This document shows, piece by piece, positions 18,265-27,309 of a stretch of 64,000 nucleotides of DNA (its first letter is position 1; every line of letters starts with the position of its first letter). The position numbers and the translations under genes were made by a program. The notes beneath the pieces were generated by a model. It saw only the letters and a program-made list of their open reading frames with translations, did not search any database and had not been told where the DNA came from. Origin of the DNA: an uncultured Bacteroidota bacterium. Lineage in GTDB: Bacteria > Bacteroidota > Bacteroidia > Flavobacteriales > Flavobacteriaceae. Location: contig CACCAP010000003.1 of NCBI GenBank assembly GCA_902544085.1, positions 1 through 64,000 on the forward strand, written 5' to 3'.

Positions 18265-19501
18265 GTTTGGAGGTGCTTCTGTAAAAAATTCAGAAAGCAT
18301 AAGAAATATTTTAAATATCATAAGTTCATACAACACAAATGACTTGATTGTCGTAGTATCTGCAATGGATAAAACAACAAATGCACTGGAGGAGATGGTA
18401 AAAATATATTTAGAAAACAACCAGGAGTACTTACAAAAGGTTGATGAAATATTTAACTTTCATGAGGCAATTTGTTTAGATCTATTTCCAAAAAACCACG
18501 ATGTTTTTTCTGGATTAAGAAAATTAATCACAAAAATCGTTTCATTTTTAAAAAATAATAAATCTCCCAATCATTCTTTTGTTTATGATCAAGTTGTATC
18601 ATATGGTGAGCTTATTTCAACTTTTATTATTAATAGTTACTTTATTCAGGAAAAACTACATCCAAACTTTATAGATGCTAGAAATTGTATAAAGACAGAT
18701 TCTAAATACAGGGAAGGAAACATAATTTGGGATAATACAAATGAAAATATAAGATGTCATGTAAAGATTAATCAACTTAACTTGACCCAGGGTTTCATAG
18801 CTAGTGATAAAAATAATTTTAATGTTACATTGGGAAGAGAAGGATCAGATTATAGTGCGGCTATTTTTGCATACGCGATCAATGCAGAATCACTAACTAT
18901 CTGGAAGGATGTTGAAGGCTTACTTAATGGTGACCCAAAGTATTTTAAGAACACGAAGTTGATTAAAAATATATCTTATTCTGAAGCAATAGAACTTGCT
19001 TTTTATGGCGCATCAGTAATTCATCCCAAAACATTACAACCTGTGCAAAAGAAAGAAATACCACTTTATGTTAAATCCTTTGAAAAGCCCAACCAAAAAG
19101 GTACGGAAATAAACAAAAACCTCGATTTAAGCCCTAAAGTACCTTGCTATATTTTTAAAAATAATATGATCTTTATAAAGATTTTTTCTCTTGACTTTTC
19201 CTTTGCGATTGATAAAAATCTTAGTCACATATTTAAGAAAATTGATGAGTTTAAAATGAATGTCGATATCATTCAAAATTCGGCTATTAGTTTTTCTATT
19301 TGCTTGTTTGATAAGTATAATCAAATTGATAATTTGATTAAAAGTCTTGAGGGTAAATTTAAAATAGAGTTATATAAAAATATTTCACTTTACACAATTA
19401 GATATTTTGATGAACAAGCAATTAAAGTTGTAAGTAAAGGAAAGAAATTATTGCTTGAACAAAGGTCTGAAAAGACAGTGAAATTAATTTTTAAGAATTA
19501 A
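18251..19501 (+). CDS. lysC: Aspartate kinase, monofunctional
   Basis: It phosphorylates aspartate, the first step toward lysine, threonine and methionine. The ATG at 18251 gives the expected N terminus MKVFKFGGASV (usual form KFGGTS); an earlier in-frame TTG at 18242 is ignored. The protein is 416 residues. Motifs seen are VVVSAM, GREGSDYSAA and WKDVEGLLNGDP, followed by an ACT-type regulatory region from about residue 300. There is no fused homoserine dehydrogenase. It overlaps the GNAT gene and ends 20 bp from the convergent serA-like gene. Confidence 0.92.
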   Translation: MKVFKFGGASVKNSESIRNILNIISSYNTNDLIVVVSAMDKTTNALEEMVKIYLENNQEYLQKVDEIFNFHEAICLDLFPKNHDVFSGLRKLITKIVSFLKNNKSPNHSFVYDQVVSYGELISTFIINSYFIQEKLHPNFIDARNCIKTDSKYREGNIIWDNTNENIRCHVKINQLNLTQGFIASDKNNFNVTLGREGSDYSAAIFAYAINAESLTIWKDVEGLLNGDPKYFKNTKLIKNISYSEAIELAFYGASVIHPKTLQPVQKKEIPLYVKSFEKPNQKGTEINKNLDLSPKVPCYIFKNNMIFIKIFSLDFSFAIDKNLSHIFKKIDEFKMNVDIIQNSAISFSICLFDKYNQIDNLIKSLEGKFKIELYKNISLYTIRYFDEQAIKVVSKGKKLLLEQRSEKTVKLIFKN

Positions 19502-19521
19502 CTTCAAGCTATTAATAAAAG

Positions 19522-20451
19522 TTATAAATCTAAAAATTCTTTGATTTTATCAACTGTTATTTGAGCTAACTTAATTTTACTCTCATTGGACCATCCAGCT
19601 ATGTGGGGAGTTAAAATAATATTTTCAAATTTTTTTAACTTATCAAGGTTTTGATCATCTGACATTCCCTTAAAATCTTTATTTTCATTTTCCAAGACAT
19701 CTAACCCCGCACCTAAAATTTTACCACTTTCTAGTCCATGTATTAAATCGTCATTATTAACACACTCTCCTCTTGCTGTATTAATAAGATAAAATGACTT
19801 TTTACAATCAGCAATAAATTGTTTATCAACAATATGATGGCTGGATTGGTTCAAATTTGTATGAAGACTGATAATATCTGAAGTTTCTTTAAGCTCATTA
19901 ATTTTGACTTCCCTTGCATAATTATCTCCTAAATTTCTTTTTATATCAATGAATATAATATTGCAATTAAACCCTGAAAGTTTCTTGGCAAAGCTTTTCC
20001 CTGTTTTTCCATAGCCAATTAGGCCTATTGTTTTTCCTTCAATTTCAAAACCTCTATTTTCTTCTCTTTTTCTTAACCCATTTTTCATCTCGATGTTTGA
20101 TTTTGTAATTTTTTTAGATAAACTGAGAAGCAATCCTAATGCATGTTCACCGACTGCATTTGAATTGCCCTCGCCTGAGGATATTAGTTCAATTTTTTTT
20201 TCCTTTAAATATTCGCAATCAATATTTTCAGTTCCAGACCCCACTCTTGCTATGAATTTTAAATTAATAGCTTTTTCAATGAAACCTTTATCAATTGTAA
20301 TTCTGCTTCTCACAACAATACCATGATAATTACTTATTATATTTTCTATTTCACTTTTGGTAGATTTCAAATCAACATGATTTTCAATCCCTAGCGCAGA
20401 TAGTTCTTCATAAATCATATCATGATTACTATCTAGATGAAGAATTTTCAT
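19522..20451 (-). CDS. serA: D-3-phosphoglycerate dehydrogenase-like 2-hydroxyacid dehydrogenase
   Basis: This 309-residue enzyme of the D-isomer 2-hydroxyacid dehydrogenase family oxidises or reduces 2-hydroxy acids with NAD. The Rossmann motif GLIGYGKTG, substrate-binding RVGSGTENID, INTARGE and the catalytic His in TPHIAGWS are present. It lacks the C-terminal ACT domain of long SerA, like the short Bacteroidota form. Phosphoglycerate is the likeliest substrate, but other hydroxyacids cannot be excluded. It lies 4 bp downstream of mgtE on the same strand. Confidence 0.82.
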   Translation of the reverse strand: MKILHLDSNHDMIYEELSALGIENHVDLKSTKSEIENIISNYHGIVVRSRITIDKGFIEKAINLKFIARVGSGTENIDCEYLKEKKIELISSGEGNSNAVGEHALGLLLSLSKKITKSNIEMKNGLRKREENRGFEIEGKTIGLIGYGKTGKSFAKKLSGFNCNIIFIDIKRNLGDNYAREVKINELKETSDIISLHTNLNQSSHHIVDKQFIADCKKSFYLINTARGECVNNDDLIHGLESGKILGAGLDVLENENKDFKGMSDDQNLDKLKKFENIILTPHIAGWSNESKIKLAQITVDKIKEFLDL

Positions 20452-20455
20452 TGTC

Positions 20456-21814
20456 TTAAAAACCTAAGATTATTTTAGCTGTGTAGAAAAAGAGCAAAAT
20501 ACCTATAACATCATTCCCTGTAGTGATGAATGGTCCAGTAGCAATTGCAGGGTCGATATCCAATTTATCAAGTATGATTGGTACTGCTGTTCCAATAAGA
20601 GCAGCAACGATAATTACAAAAATCATAGACACACTAATTGTTAGGCTCATTTCGATTGGTTGATTTACAATTTGTCCAAAACCAATAATTAACAAACTCA
20701 ATATAATTCCATTTAAAACGGTTAAACTTACTTCCTTTACCAGTCTTTTTAAAACACTCCCTTTGATAAGGTCATTTGCTAACCCTTGAACAACAATGGC
20801 TGAAGATTGTACACCAACATTACCAGCCATTGCAGCAATTAATGGTGTGTAGAAAAATAATGCTCTTAGTGATTCAGAAGCCATAATCTCTTCAAAACTT
20901 TCTAGTATAAATACGCTGCCAAGTCCACCGAAAAGCCCTAAAATTAGCCAAGGTAGTCTTGCTTTTGATAGTTCGAATATTGAATCATCTGCTTCAACAT
21001 CGTTAGATACTCCGGCAGCCAATAAATAATCTTCTTCAGCCTCATCTTTGATAAAATCAACGATATCATCTATTGTAATTCTGCCTAGTAATTGTCTGTC
21101 ATCATTAATGACGGGAATTGCCTCCAGATCATATTTTCTCATCAATTTAGCAACGTCCTCAGCACTGTCATTGACATTAACATAATCAACCTTTGGTATG
21201 TAGATTTGCTTAATTTTCTTTTTTGATGGAGACATAATCAAATCCTTTAATGATAGCCTTCCAATCAGTTCTTCTTTTTTATTTAAAACGTAAATTGAGT
21301 GAACTCTTGTAATATCTTTTGCTTGTTTTCTAATCTCTCTTAAACATTTTAGTACGCTCCAATTTTCATTTACACTTATAAGTTCTTTAGCCATTAATCC
21401 TCCAGCAGTGTCTTCATCATAATTTAGAAGTTCTCGAATGTTTTCCGTTATGTTCTCATCCTTGATTAAAGAGATTACCTTTTCTTTCTTTTCCTCAGAA
21501 AGTTCAGAAAGAATATCAACAGCATCATCACTATCTAATTCCTTAATTTCTCCTGCAATTTCCTTTTCGGAAAATTCTTTTAAAACCCTTTCTCTTAAAT
21601 CTTCATCAAGTTCAGTAAGTACGTCGGATGTTTTATCACTATCAATTAATTTGAGTAAATAAAGACTTTCATTAAATTTTAACTCATTAATCAATTCTGC
21701 TAAATCTGCGTAGTGGAGGGTTTTAACAATTTTCTTAATTTCTTTATTATTCTTGTTAAGAATTAAATCTGAAATATTGTCAATTAGTTCTTTTGATAGC
21801 TCAAATGTTTTCAT
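20456..21814 (-). CDS. mgtE: Magnesium transporter/channel MgtE
   Basis: This 452-residue inner-membrane protein conducts Mg2+. The order is an N-terminal MgtE helical repeat domain (about 1-130, with runs such as LSELSEEKKEKV), two CBS domains (about 135-255), and a five-helix pore domain (from about 285, including TPLIAAMAGNVGVQSSAIVVQG, the conserved selectivity region). The N-terminal and CBS parts are the known Mg2+ sensor of the family. It overlaps the end of rsmA by 14 bp, so the two are co-transcribed. Confidence 0.95.
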   Translation of the reverse strand: MKTFELSKELIDNISDLILNKNNKEIKKIVKTLHYADLAELINELKFNESLYLLKLIDSDKTSDVLTELDEDLRERVLKEFSEKEIAGEIKELDSDDAVDILSELSEEKKEKVISLIKDENITENIRELLNYDEDTAGGLMAKELISVNENWSVLKCLREIRKQAKDITRVHSIYVLNKKEELIGRLSLKDLIMSPSKKKIKQIYIPKVDYVNVNDSAEDVAKLMRKYDLEAIPVINDDRQLLGRITIDDIVDFIKDEAEEDYLLAAGVSNDVEADDSIFELSKARLPWLILGLFGGLGSVFILESFEEIMASESLRALFFYTPLIAAMAGNVGVQSSAIVVQGLANDLIKGSVLKRLVKEVSLTVLNGIILSLLIIGFGQIVNQPIEMSLTISVSMIFVIIVAALIGTAVPIILDKLDIDPAIATGPFITTGNDVIGILLFFYTAKIILGF

Positions 21815-22574
21815 TATTCAACAAATTAGTTAAATTAATAAAATCCAAAACCCCCAACTCTTCAGGCCTTTTGTCAAAGATAGGACTATCAAATTTAATC
21901 TTTGAATAATTTAATGTCTTTAAGCTATTTCTTATTTTTTTTCTTCTAAGATTAAAAGTAGTTTTCACAATCTTTTTAAACAGCCCTTCGTCACAGTCCA
22001 ATCGTTCACAATTCTTAACAATTTTTATTACTGCAGAATCAACTTTTGGACTTGGGTAAAAACTTTTAGGCTTAATTTTGATTTTCATTTCCACATCAAA
22101 ATAAGCCTGAATAAGCACGGATAGAATTCCATATTTTTTTGAACCAGCTTTACTACAAATTCTCTCTGCAACTTCAAATTGAAACATACCAACCATGGAT
22201 TGTACAATACTTCTATTTTCATAAATTTTAAATAAAATTTGATTAGAGATATTATATGGAAAATTCCCAACGATAATTAATGGTGCTTTAAAGCTTTTTA
22301 AATTGATTTTCAGAAAATCATCATTTATAATGCTGGTGCTTATTTCAGGTATTGATTTTTGTAGATAATCTATGCAATCTTTATCTATTTCAATAAAATT
22401 CTTTTCATCGATATTTATATCTAAAAGCTTCTTTGTAAGGAAACCTAGACCCGGACCAACTTCAATTAAAGATTTACAATTTGTGGGGTTAACATATGAC
22501 GCAATCTTAGAACAAAGATTTTCATCATTTAAAAAATTTTGTCCGAACTTTTTTTTTGGCTTAAATGGAATCAA
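21801..22574 (-). CDS. rsmA: 16S rRNA dimethyladenosine transferase (KsgA)
   Basis: RsmA dimethylates two adjacent adenosines in helix 45 of 16S rRNA (A1518/A1519 in E. coli numbering). The 257-residue protein begins with PKKKFGQNFL, has the SAM-binding GPGLGFLT, and the catalytic motif NFPYNIS (usually NLPYNIS). The C-terminal helical domain contains FYPSPKVDSAVI. It starts 4 bp after the serS stop and overlaps mgtE. Confidence 0.96.
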   Translation of the reverse strand: MIPFKPKKKFGQNFLNDENLCSKIASYVNPTNCKSLIEVGPGLGFLTKKLLDINIDEKNFIEIDKDCIDYLQKSIPEISTSIINDDFLKINLKSFKAPLIIVGNFPYNISNQILFKIYENRSIVQSMVGMFQFEVAERICSKAGSKKYGILSVLIQAYFDVEMKIKIKPKSFYPSPKVDSAVIKIVKNCERLDCDEGLFKKIVKTTFNLRRKKIRNSLKTLNYSKIKFDSPIFDKRPEELGVLDFINLTNLLNNENI

Positions 22575-22578
22575 AAGA

Positions 22579-23850
22579 TCACTTTATTTGTTTAAAACCA
22601 GTGTATTTATGAAGTTTTTCAGGAATATTTATATGGTCTTTTTCTTGAAAATTTTCTAAAATACATGCAACAATCCTTGGAAGTGCTAGAGAGCTTCCAT
22701 TAAGTGTGTGTGCATAATTTTTTTTCTTATCCCCAAGGTCAATTTTAAGATTTAATCTATTTGATTGGAAACTTTCAAAATTTGATACAGAGCTTACTTC
22801 AAGCCACTTATTTTGCCCCATTGAATAGACTTCAAAATCATATGTTAAAGCAGAGGTAAAACCTAAATCTCCACCACAAAGGCGAACAATCCTGAACGGA
22901 AGTTCAAGTTCGAGGAGTAGATTTTTCACATGCTCAACCATTTCGTCTAAAACCTCATAAGATTTACTTGGCTCTTCAATTCTAACTATTTCAACTTTAT
23001 CAAATTGATGCAATCTGTTCAATCCCCTGACATCTGAACCATAACTTCCTGCTTCTCTCCTAAAACAAGGTGTGTAACCTGTAAGCATTATTGGAAGACT
23101 ATTTTTACTGATTGTTTTGTTTCTATAAAAATTTGTTATTGGGACTTCAGCAGTAGGTATTAAGTAAAGGTTTTCATTTTCAATTTTATACATTTGACCT
23201 TCCTTATCTGGCAATTGACCAGTGCCATGACCCGAACTCTCGTTAATTAATATTGGGGGTTGAACCTCTGTATAACCACCTTTAATGTTATAATCTAGAA
23301 AAAAGTTTATGAGTGATCTTTCCAGTTTAGCACCTTTGTCTATGTATGCAGGAAATCCTGATCCGGAAATTTTATTTCCAAGTTCAAAACTAATCAGATT
23401 ATAATGAGAAGCTAATTCCCAATGTGGCTTTGGTTTGGTTGATAGTTTGTCAATGTCATCCGATTGGTAGATAATCTCGTTATCCTCTTCATTTTTACCT
23501 TTTCGAACTAGTTCGTGTGGAACGTTTGGAACATTATTTAAATTCTCAAATAAGTCTACTTTTATTTTATTTAAATCTTCCTCTAATTTTTTTTGGTCAG
23601 GCTTTAACGCTTCGACTTCTTTTTTTAATTGATTTCCAGAAGCATGGTCTCCAGACTGAAAATATTCACCAATTTTTTTTGAAAGTTTGTTTTGTTGGGA
23701 GAGCAATTCATCAAGTTTAGATTGAGTAGTTCTTCTTTTTTTATCAAGATCAATAATTAAATGAATTTCTTTAGAAAAATCTTTATTTCTCTTTTTTAAA
23801 CTCTCAATAATTTCTATCCCATTATTAATTAAGTCAGATACAATAAGCAT
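22579..23850 (-). CDS. serS: Seryl-tRNA synthetase
   Basis: It charges tRNA-Ser. The 423-residue class II synthetase has the N-terminal coiled-coil arm (about 30-110) that grips the long variable arm of tRNA-Ser, then the catalytic core with motif 2 (FRREAGSYGSDVRGLNRLHQF) and motif 3 (GSSLALPRIVACILENFQ). It sits in a dense minus-strand run between ribF and rsmA. Confidence 0.97.
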   Translation of the reverse strand: MLIVSDLINNGIEIIESLKKRNKDFSKEIHLIIDLDKKRRTTQSKLDELLSQQNKLSKKIGEYFQSGDHASGNQLKKEVEALKPDQKKLEEDLNKIKVDLFENLNNVPNVPHELVRKGKNEEDNEIIYQSDDIDKLSTKPKPHWELASHYNLISFELGNKISGSGFPAYIDKGAKLERSLINFFLDYNIKGGYTEVQPPILINESSGHGTGQLPDKEGQMYKIENENLYLIPTAEVPITNFYRNKTISKNSLPIMLTGYTPCFRREAGSYGSDVRGLNRLHQFDKVEIVRIEEPSKSYEVLDEMVEHVKNLLLELELPFRIVRLCGGDLGFTSALTYDFEVYSMGQNKWLEVSSVSNFESFQSNRLNLKIDLGDKKKNYAHTLNGSSLALPRIVACILENFQEKDHINIPEKLHKYTGFKQIK

Positions 23851-23859
23851 ATTATAAAA

Positions 23860-24795
23860 CTAGTTATTATATGTTGAATTCATGTAACTTTTACAAGTTT
23901 CTCTATCAATTTTTATTTGCTTAATGAGTTCATCAATATTCTGAAACTTGATTTCATTTCTAATAAATTTGATAAATTCTATCTTGATATTTTCGCCATA
24001 CACGTCCTGATTAAAATCAAAAATATTGACTTCAATAGTTAATTTTTTATTGCCAAAGGTTGGGTTAAATCCAATATTCATCATTCCAAATTTTTGAATA
24101 TTCTTAATCTTGCAACTCACAAAATACACCCCATTTTTTGGTAGGATTTTGTAATTTTCTTCAACTCTTATATTTGCTGTTGGAAACCCAATTTTTTTCC
24201 CTATGGACTTTCCTTTGACTATATTACCATCAATTGAAAAATTATAGCCGAGATATTCGTTGCAAAGCTCTACTTCACCCGCCCCAATAGCATTACGAAT
24301 TTTGGTAGAACTGATATTAATCTGATTGATATCAAATGCATCAATCTCCATAACATCAAAGCCATACTTTTTTCCATAAACTTTTAATTCATCAATACCG
24401 GCTTCCCTGTCTTTTCCAAATTTGTGATTGAATCCGACAATGATTTCCTTTATTTCACAAAACTTTAATAGATGTCTAATGAACTCATTTGCACTTAGAT
24501 TAGAAAATTTATCATTAAATTCTTGAATAATCAATTCATCAACACCTAATTCGTCTAAAATTTCTTTCTTCTCTCTTATTGTGTTAATCATCTTTAAGTC
24601 ATTAGATTTTGATAAAAAATTTCTGGGATGAGGAAAGAAAGTTAAAATACAAGATCTCAGTTTCTTTTCTTTTGCCGATTTGACCAATTTTTTTATGATT
24701 TTTTTATGTCCTAGATGAACCCCGTCAAAAGTTCCTATGGTTAATATAGCAGGGGTGGCTGAGTTTGAGTTTTCTATATTTTTTGTTGTAATCAA
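23860..24795 (-). CDS. ribF: Bifunctional riboflavin kinase/FAD synthetase
   Basis: It converts riboflavin to FMN and FMN to FAD. The 311-residue protein has the N-terminal adenylyltransferase domain (GTFDGVHLGHKKII, and FNHKFGKDREAG) and a C-terminal kinase domain (KGKSIGKKIGFPTANI, then PKNGVYFV). Its start codon directly abuts the pth stop, indicating one operon. Confidence 0.96.
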   Translation of the reverse strand: MITTKNIENSNSATPAILTIGTFDGVHLGHKKIIKKLVKSAKEKKLRSCILTFFPHPRNFLSKSNDLKMINTIREKKEILDELGVDELIIQEFNDKFSNLSANEFIRHLLKFCEIKEIIVGFNHKFGKDREAGIDELKVYGKKYGFDVMEIDAFDINQINISSTKIRNAIGAGEVELCNEYLGYNFSIDGNIVKGKSIGKKIGFPTANIRVEENYKILPKNGVYFVSCKIKNIQKFGMMNIGFNPTFGNKKLTIEVNIFDFNQDVYGENIKIEFIKFIRNEIKFQNIDELIKQIKIDRETCKSYMNSTYNN

Positions 24796-25404
24796 TTAGT
24801 TGTATTTATTCATTGTATTTTCAACTCCGTGCTTTACAATATGAAGGATCATTTCACTATTACTGTTTATTAGGTCTTCTAAACTATTTTTTTCACTTGA
24901 GGACCATTTTCCAAGAACATAATCAGTTTGTTTACCAGTCTGAAAATTGTTCCCAATACCAAATCGAAGTCGAACAAAATTTTCAGTATTTATTTTTTCA
25001 ATTATACTTTTTAGTCCATTATGACCACCATCTTTTCCAGATGGTCTAATTCTAGATTTTCCAAAATCTAAATTTAAATCATCAACTATCACAATAAGAT
25101 TTGAGGGTTTAATCTTTAACTTGTTAAGCCAGTATCTAGTTGGATTGCCGCTCAAGTTGATGTAAGTATTTGGCTTCAGAATGTGTATAGATTTTCCAGA
25201 GTATTTTAATTTTCCAGTAAATCCATACCGATCTTCAGACATAACTACATTTCTAGATTTGGATAAGTGATTAACAATATCGAAACCAATATTATGTCTT
25301 GTCCCGCTATAGTCGTCTTCTGGATTTCCAAGTCCTACAACAAGAAACTTGTTCATGTCAAATTCTTTTTTTTGATTAAAAAAAAATTTAAATAAATTTT
25401 TCAC
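24796..25404 (-). CDS. pth: Peptidyl-tRNA hydrolase
   Basis: Pth frees tRNA from prematurely released peptidyl-tRNA. The core starts at VVGLGNPEDDYSGTRHNIGF, with the catalytic His inside TRHNIGF and the second signature DDLNLDFGKSRIRPSGKDGGHNGL. The first 16 codons form a basic extension; the ATG at 25356 (MNKFLVVGLG) would give the compact 186-residue form, so the start is uncertain. It is 47 bp downstream of rplY. Confidence 0.95.
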   Translation of the reverse strand: MKNLFKFFFNQKKEFDMNKFLVVGLGNPEDDYSGTRHNIGFDIVNHLSKSRNVVMSEDRYGFTGKLKYSGKSIHILKPNTYINLSGNPTRYWLNKLKIKPSNLIVIVDDLNLDFGKSRIRPSGKDGGHNGLKSIIEKINTENFVRLRFGIGNNFQTGKQTDYVLGKWSSSEKNSLEDLINSNSEMILHIVKHGVENTMNKYN

Positions 25405-25451
25405 TTAAACAAAAATATAAAAGCATATGCCAAAAGAAAACAAATGAAAGA

Positions 25452-26135
25452 TTAAGAATCCTCTTTTTTCACCTCTTTAGATTCACCCGACTCAGTTGCT
25501 GCATCAGATTTTGATTCAGATTCTGTAGAACCTTCCTCTCCTTCCTCTCCTTCTTCTTCATCAGTCTCCGTTTCGAGTGACATGGATGCTCTAGACATCT
25601 TGACTTGACAAACAACCATGTTATCCGGATGAATGAAAGAATAATTTTCATCTTTTAAATCTTCTATTGTGATTTTGTCATTAAGATTCAGTGTTGATAT
25701 ATCAGCTTTTATAAAATCAGGTAAATTTTTGGGTAGAGCTTTTACAAAAAGCTTTCTTTTATTTTTAGATAAAATACCACCTTGCAGTCGAACACCTGGG
25801 GAATTACCTTCAAATTTTACAGGGATAATCATTTTGACTTCTTTATCATCAAAGACCTCAAAAAAGTCAATGTGAAGAATTTTTTCACTTACGGGGTGAA
25901 ATTGAATATCTTGTATTACTGCATTAATTTTATTTTCATTCTCAAGTTCAATAACTACTGTATGCGCATCAGGCGTATACACTAGTTTTGAAAAACTTAA
26001 TTCATCTGCTGAAAAGTGAATAGGTTTTTCTCCTCCGTATACAACGCAAGGAACCTTTCCAGCATTACGTAGAGCTTTGGTCGATGACTTCCCTACGGTT
26101 TCTCTTTTAGATCCATTTATTGTTATTGATTTCAT
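25452..26135 (-). CDS. rplY: 50S ribosomal protein L25/general stress protein Ctc
   Basis: It binds 5S rRNA in the large ribosomal subunit. The 227-residue protein has the L25 N-terminal domain ([27 protein letters not shown]) and the TL5/Ctc C-terminal domain. It ends in a very acidic low-complexity tail of about 40 residues encoded by near-perfect tandem GGAGAGGAA units (25530-25560 region), a usual feature of Bacteroidota Ctc. It lies 6 bp from prs, the classic prs-ctc-pth neighbourhood. Confidence 0.95.
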   Translation of the reverse strand: MKSITINGSKRETVGKSSTKALRNAGKVPCVVYGGEKPIHFSADELSFSKLVYTPDAHTVVIELENENKINAVIQDIQFHPVSEKILHIDFFEVFDDKEVKMIIPVKFEGNSPGVRLQGGILSKNKRKLFVKALPKNLPDFIKADISTLNLNDKITIEDLKDENYSFIHPDNMVVCQVKMSRASMSLETETDEEEGEEGEEGSTESESKSDAATESGESKEVKKEDS

Positions 26136-26141
26136 TGTAAT

Positions 26142-27083
26142 TTATTTTATAAAAAATGAGTTTATTGATTGATTATTATTGACATTTTGCATTACATCAG
26201 CAAATAGTTTCGAACATGTCAATACTTTAATTTTTTTTGATGTCTTTTTCTGGGGAATAGAGTCAGTTATAATTAATTCTTTGAGCTTAGATTTTTCTAT
26301 TTTTTCATAAGCATCCCCTGAAAGAAGTGCGTGTGTTGCAATGGCTCTAACAGATTTAGCCCCTCTCTCAACTATCAAGTCTGCAGCTTTTGTCAGTGTG
26401 CCGGCGGTGTCAACCATATCGTCTACAATTATAACGTTTTTATCAGTTACATCACCGATTAATTCCATGTGAGATATGATATTCGCTTTTTTTCTTTGTT
26501 TATAACATACAACGACATTGCTTTCCAAAAATCTAGAGTATGCATAAGCTCTTTTTGAACCACCCATATCAGGTGATGCAATAGTAAGTTCATCCAATTT
26601 TAAAGAATCTATGTATGGAATAAAAATTGTGGAAGCATATAAATGATCAACTGGTTTTTCAAAAAAGCCTTGAATTTGATCAGCATGCAAATCCATAGTA
26701 ATTATTCTAGTCGCACCAGCAGCGACAAGCAAATTTGCAACCAATTTAGCTCCTATAGGAACCCTTGGTTTGTCTTTTCTGTCTTGCCTTGCCCAACCAA
26801 AATACGGCATAACAGCAGTGATATGTCTAGCAGAAGATCTCTTAGCGGCATCTATCATAAGTAACATTTCCATTAAATTATCTGTACTGGGGTGGGTAGA
26901 CCCTATGATGAATAGTCTAGCTCCTCTGACTGATTCTTCGAAAGACGGTTGATATTCACCATCGCTGTAGTGAGAAAAATCAACATTACCTAAATCTAGC
27001 CCATAATGCTTAGCAATTTTTGATGCCAAATCAATACTTTGACTACAAGAAAAGATTTTTACTATTGGATTTTGACCAGCCAT
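26142..27083 (-). CDS. prs: Ribose-phosphate pyrophosphokinase
   Basis: Prs makes PRPP from ribose 5-phosphate and ATP for nucleotide, histidine and tryptophan synthesis. The 313-residue protein has the flexible-loop region (GSTHPSTDNLMEMLLMIDA, AKRSSARHITAVMPYFGWARQDRK), the DLHADQIQGFF segment and the PRPP-binding loop IIVDDMVDTAGTL. It is the first gene of the prs-rplY-pth-ribF-serS-rsmA-mgtE-serA run. Confidence 0.97.
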   Translation of the reverse strand: MAGQNPIVKIFSCSQSIDLASKIAKHYGLDLGNVDFSHYSDGEYQPSFEESVRGARLFIIGSTHPSTDNLMEMLLMIDAAKRSSARHITAVMPYFGWARQDRKDKPRVPIGAKLVANLLVAAGATRIITMDLHADQIQGFFEKPVDHLYASTIFIPYIDSLKLDELTIASPDMGGSKRAYAYSRFLESNVVVCYKQRKKANIISHMELIGDVTDKNVIIVDDMVDTAGTLTKAADLIVERGAKSVRAIATHALLSGDAYEKIEKSKLKELIITDSIPQKKTSKKIKVLTCSKLFADVMQNVNNNQSINSFFIK

Positions 27084-27096
27084 TTTTTTTGGGGCT

Positions 27097-27104
27097 CAAA
27101 TTTA
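27097..27104 (-). promoter_or_regulatory. Putative -7 element TAAATTTG of prs
   Basis: On the minus strand TAAATTTG matches TAnnTTTG 13 bp before the prs start codon. It would drive the whole downstream housekeeping run. A -33 TTG is not evident. Confidence 0.35.
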
Positions 27105-27145
27105 ATAATTATTTGATATAAAGTCCTAGAAACTAAAAGTTTTTA

Positions 27146-27153
27146 TAAATTTG
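27146..27153 (+). promoter_or_regulatory. Putative -7 element TAAATTTG of tRNA-Leu
   Basis: The octamer matches TAnnTTTG and ends 9 bp before the first base of the tRNA, a fitting distance for a tRNA transcript with almost no 5' leader. No -33 TTG stands out. Confidence 0.45.
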
Positions 27154-27162
27154 GCTGCCTTT

Positions 27163-27246
27163 GCTTCGGTGGCGGAATTGGTAGACGCGCTGGATTCAAA
27201 ATCCAGTTCTGGCAACAGAGTGTGGGTTCGATTCCCACCCGAAGTA
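27163..27246 (+). tRNA. tRNA-Leu (anticodon CAA)
   Basis: The 84-nt gene folds as a class II tRNA. The acceptor GCTTCGG pairs with CCGAAGT through one G-U, the D-arm region is GGCGGAATTGGTAGACGCGC, and the anticodon stem CTGGA/TCCAG encloses TTCAAAA, giving anticodon CAA (27197-27199 region) for codon UUG. A variable arm and the T-arm GTGGG-TTCGATT-CCCAC follow. The 3' CCA is not encoded. Confidence 0.97.
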
Positions 27247-27273
27247 CAAATACACATTTTATATCCTATTAAC

Positions 27274-27281
27274 TATATTTG
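27274..27281 (+). promoter_or_regulatory. Putative -7 element TATATTTG
   Basis: A match to TAnnTTTG 28 bp before the ATG at 27310, in the gap after the tRNA. It probably starts the aminotransferase transcript. Confidence 0.45.
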
Positions 27282-27309
27282 ATGAATGAAATTAATTGTT
27301 TTACTGTAA

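Noticed and set aside
18082-18420. 112-codon minus-strand frame across the GNAT-lysC junction
   Set aside because: Both overlapped genes are certain and the frame has no domain features; a shadow.
27084-27309. Possible integration site at tRNA-Leu
   Set aside because: No integrase gene nearby and no repeated tRNA 3' end was seen in the window.
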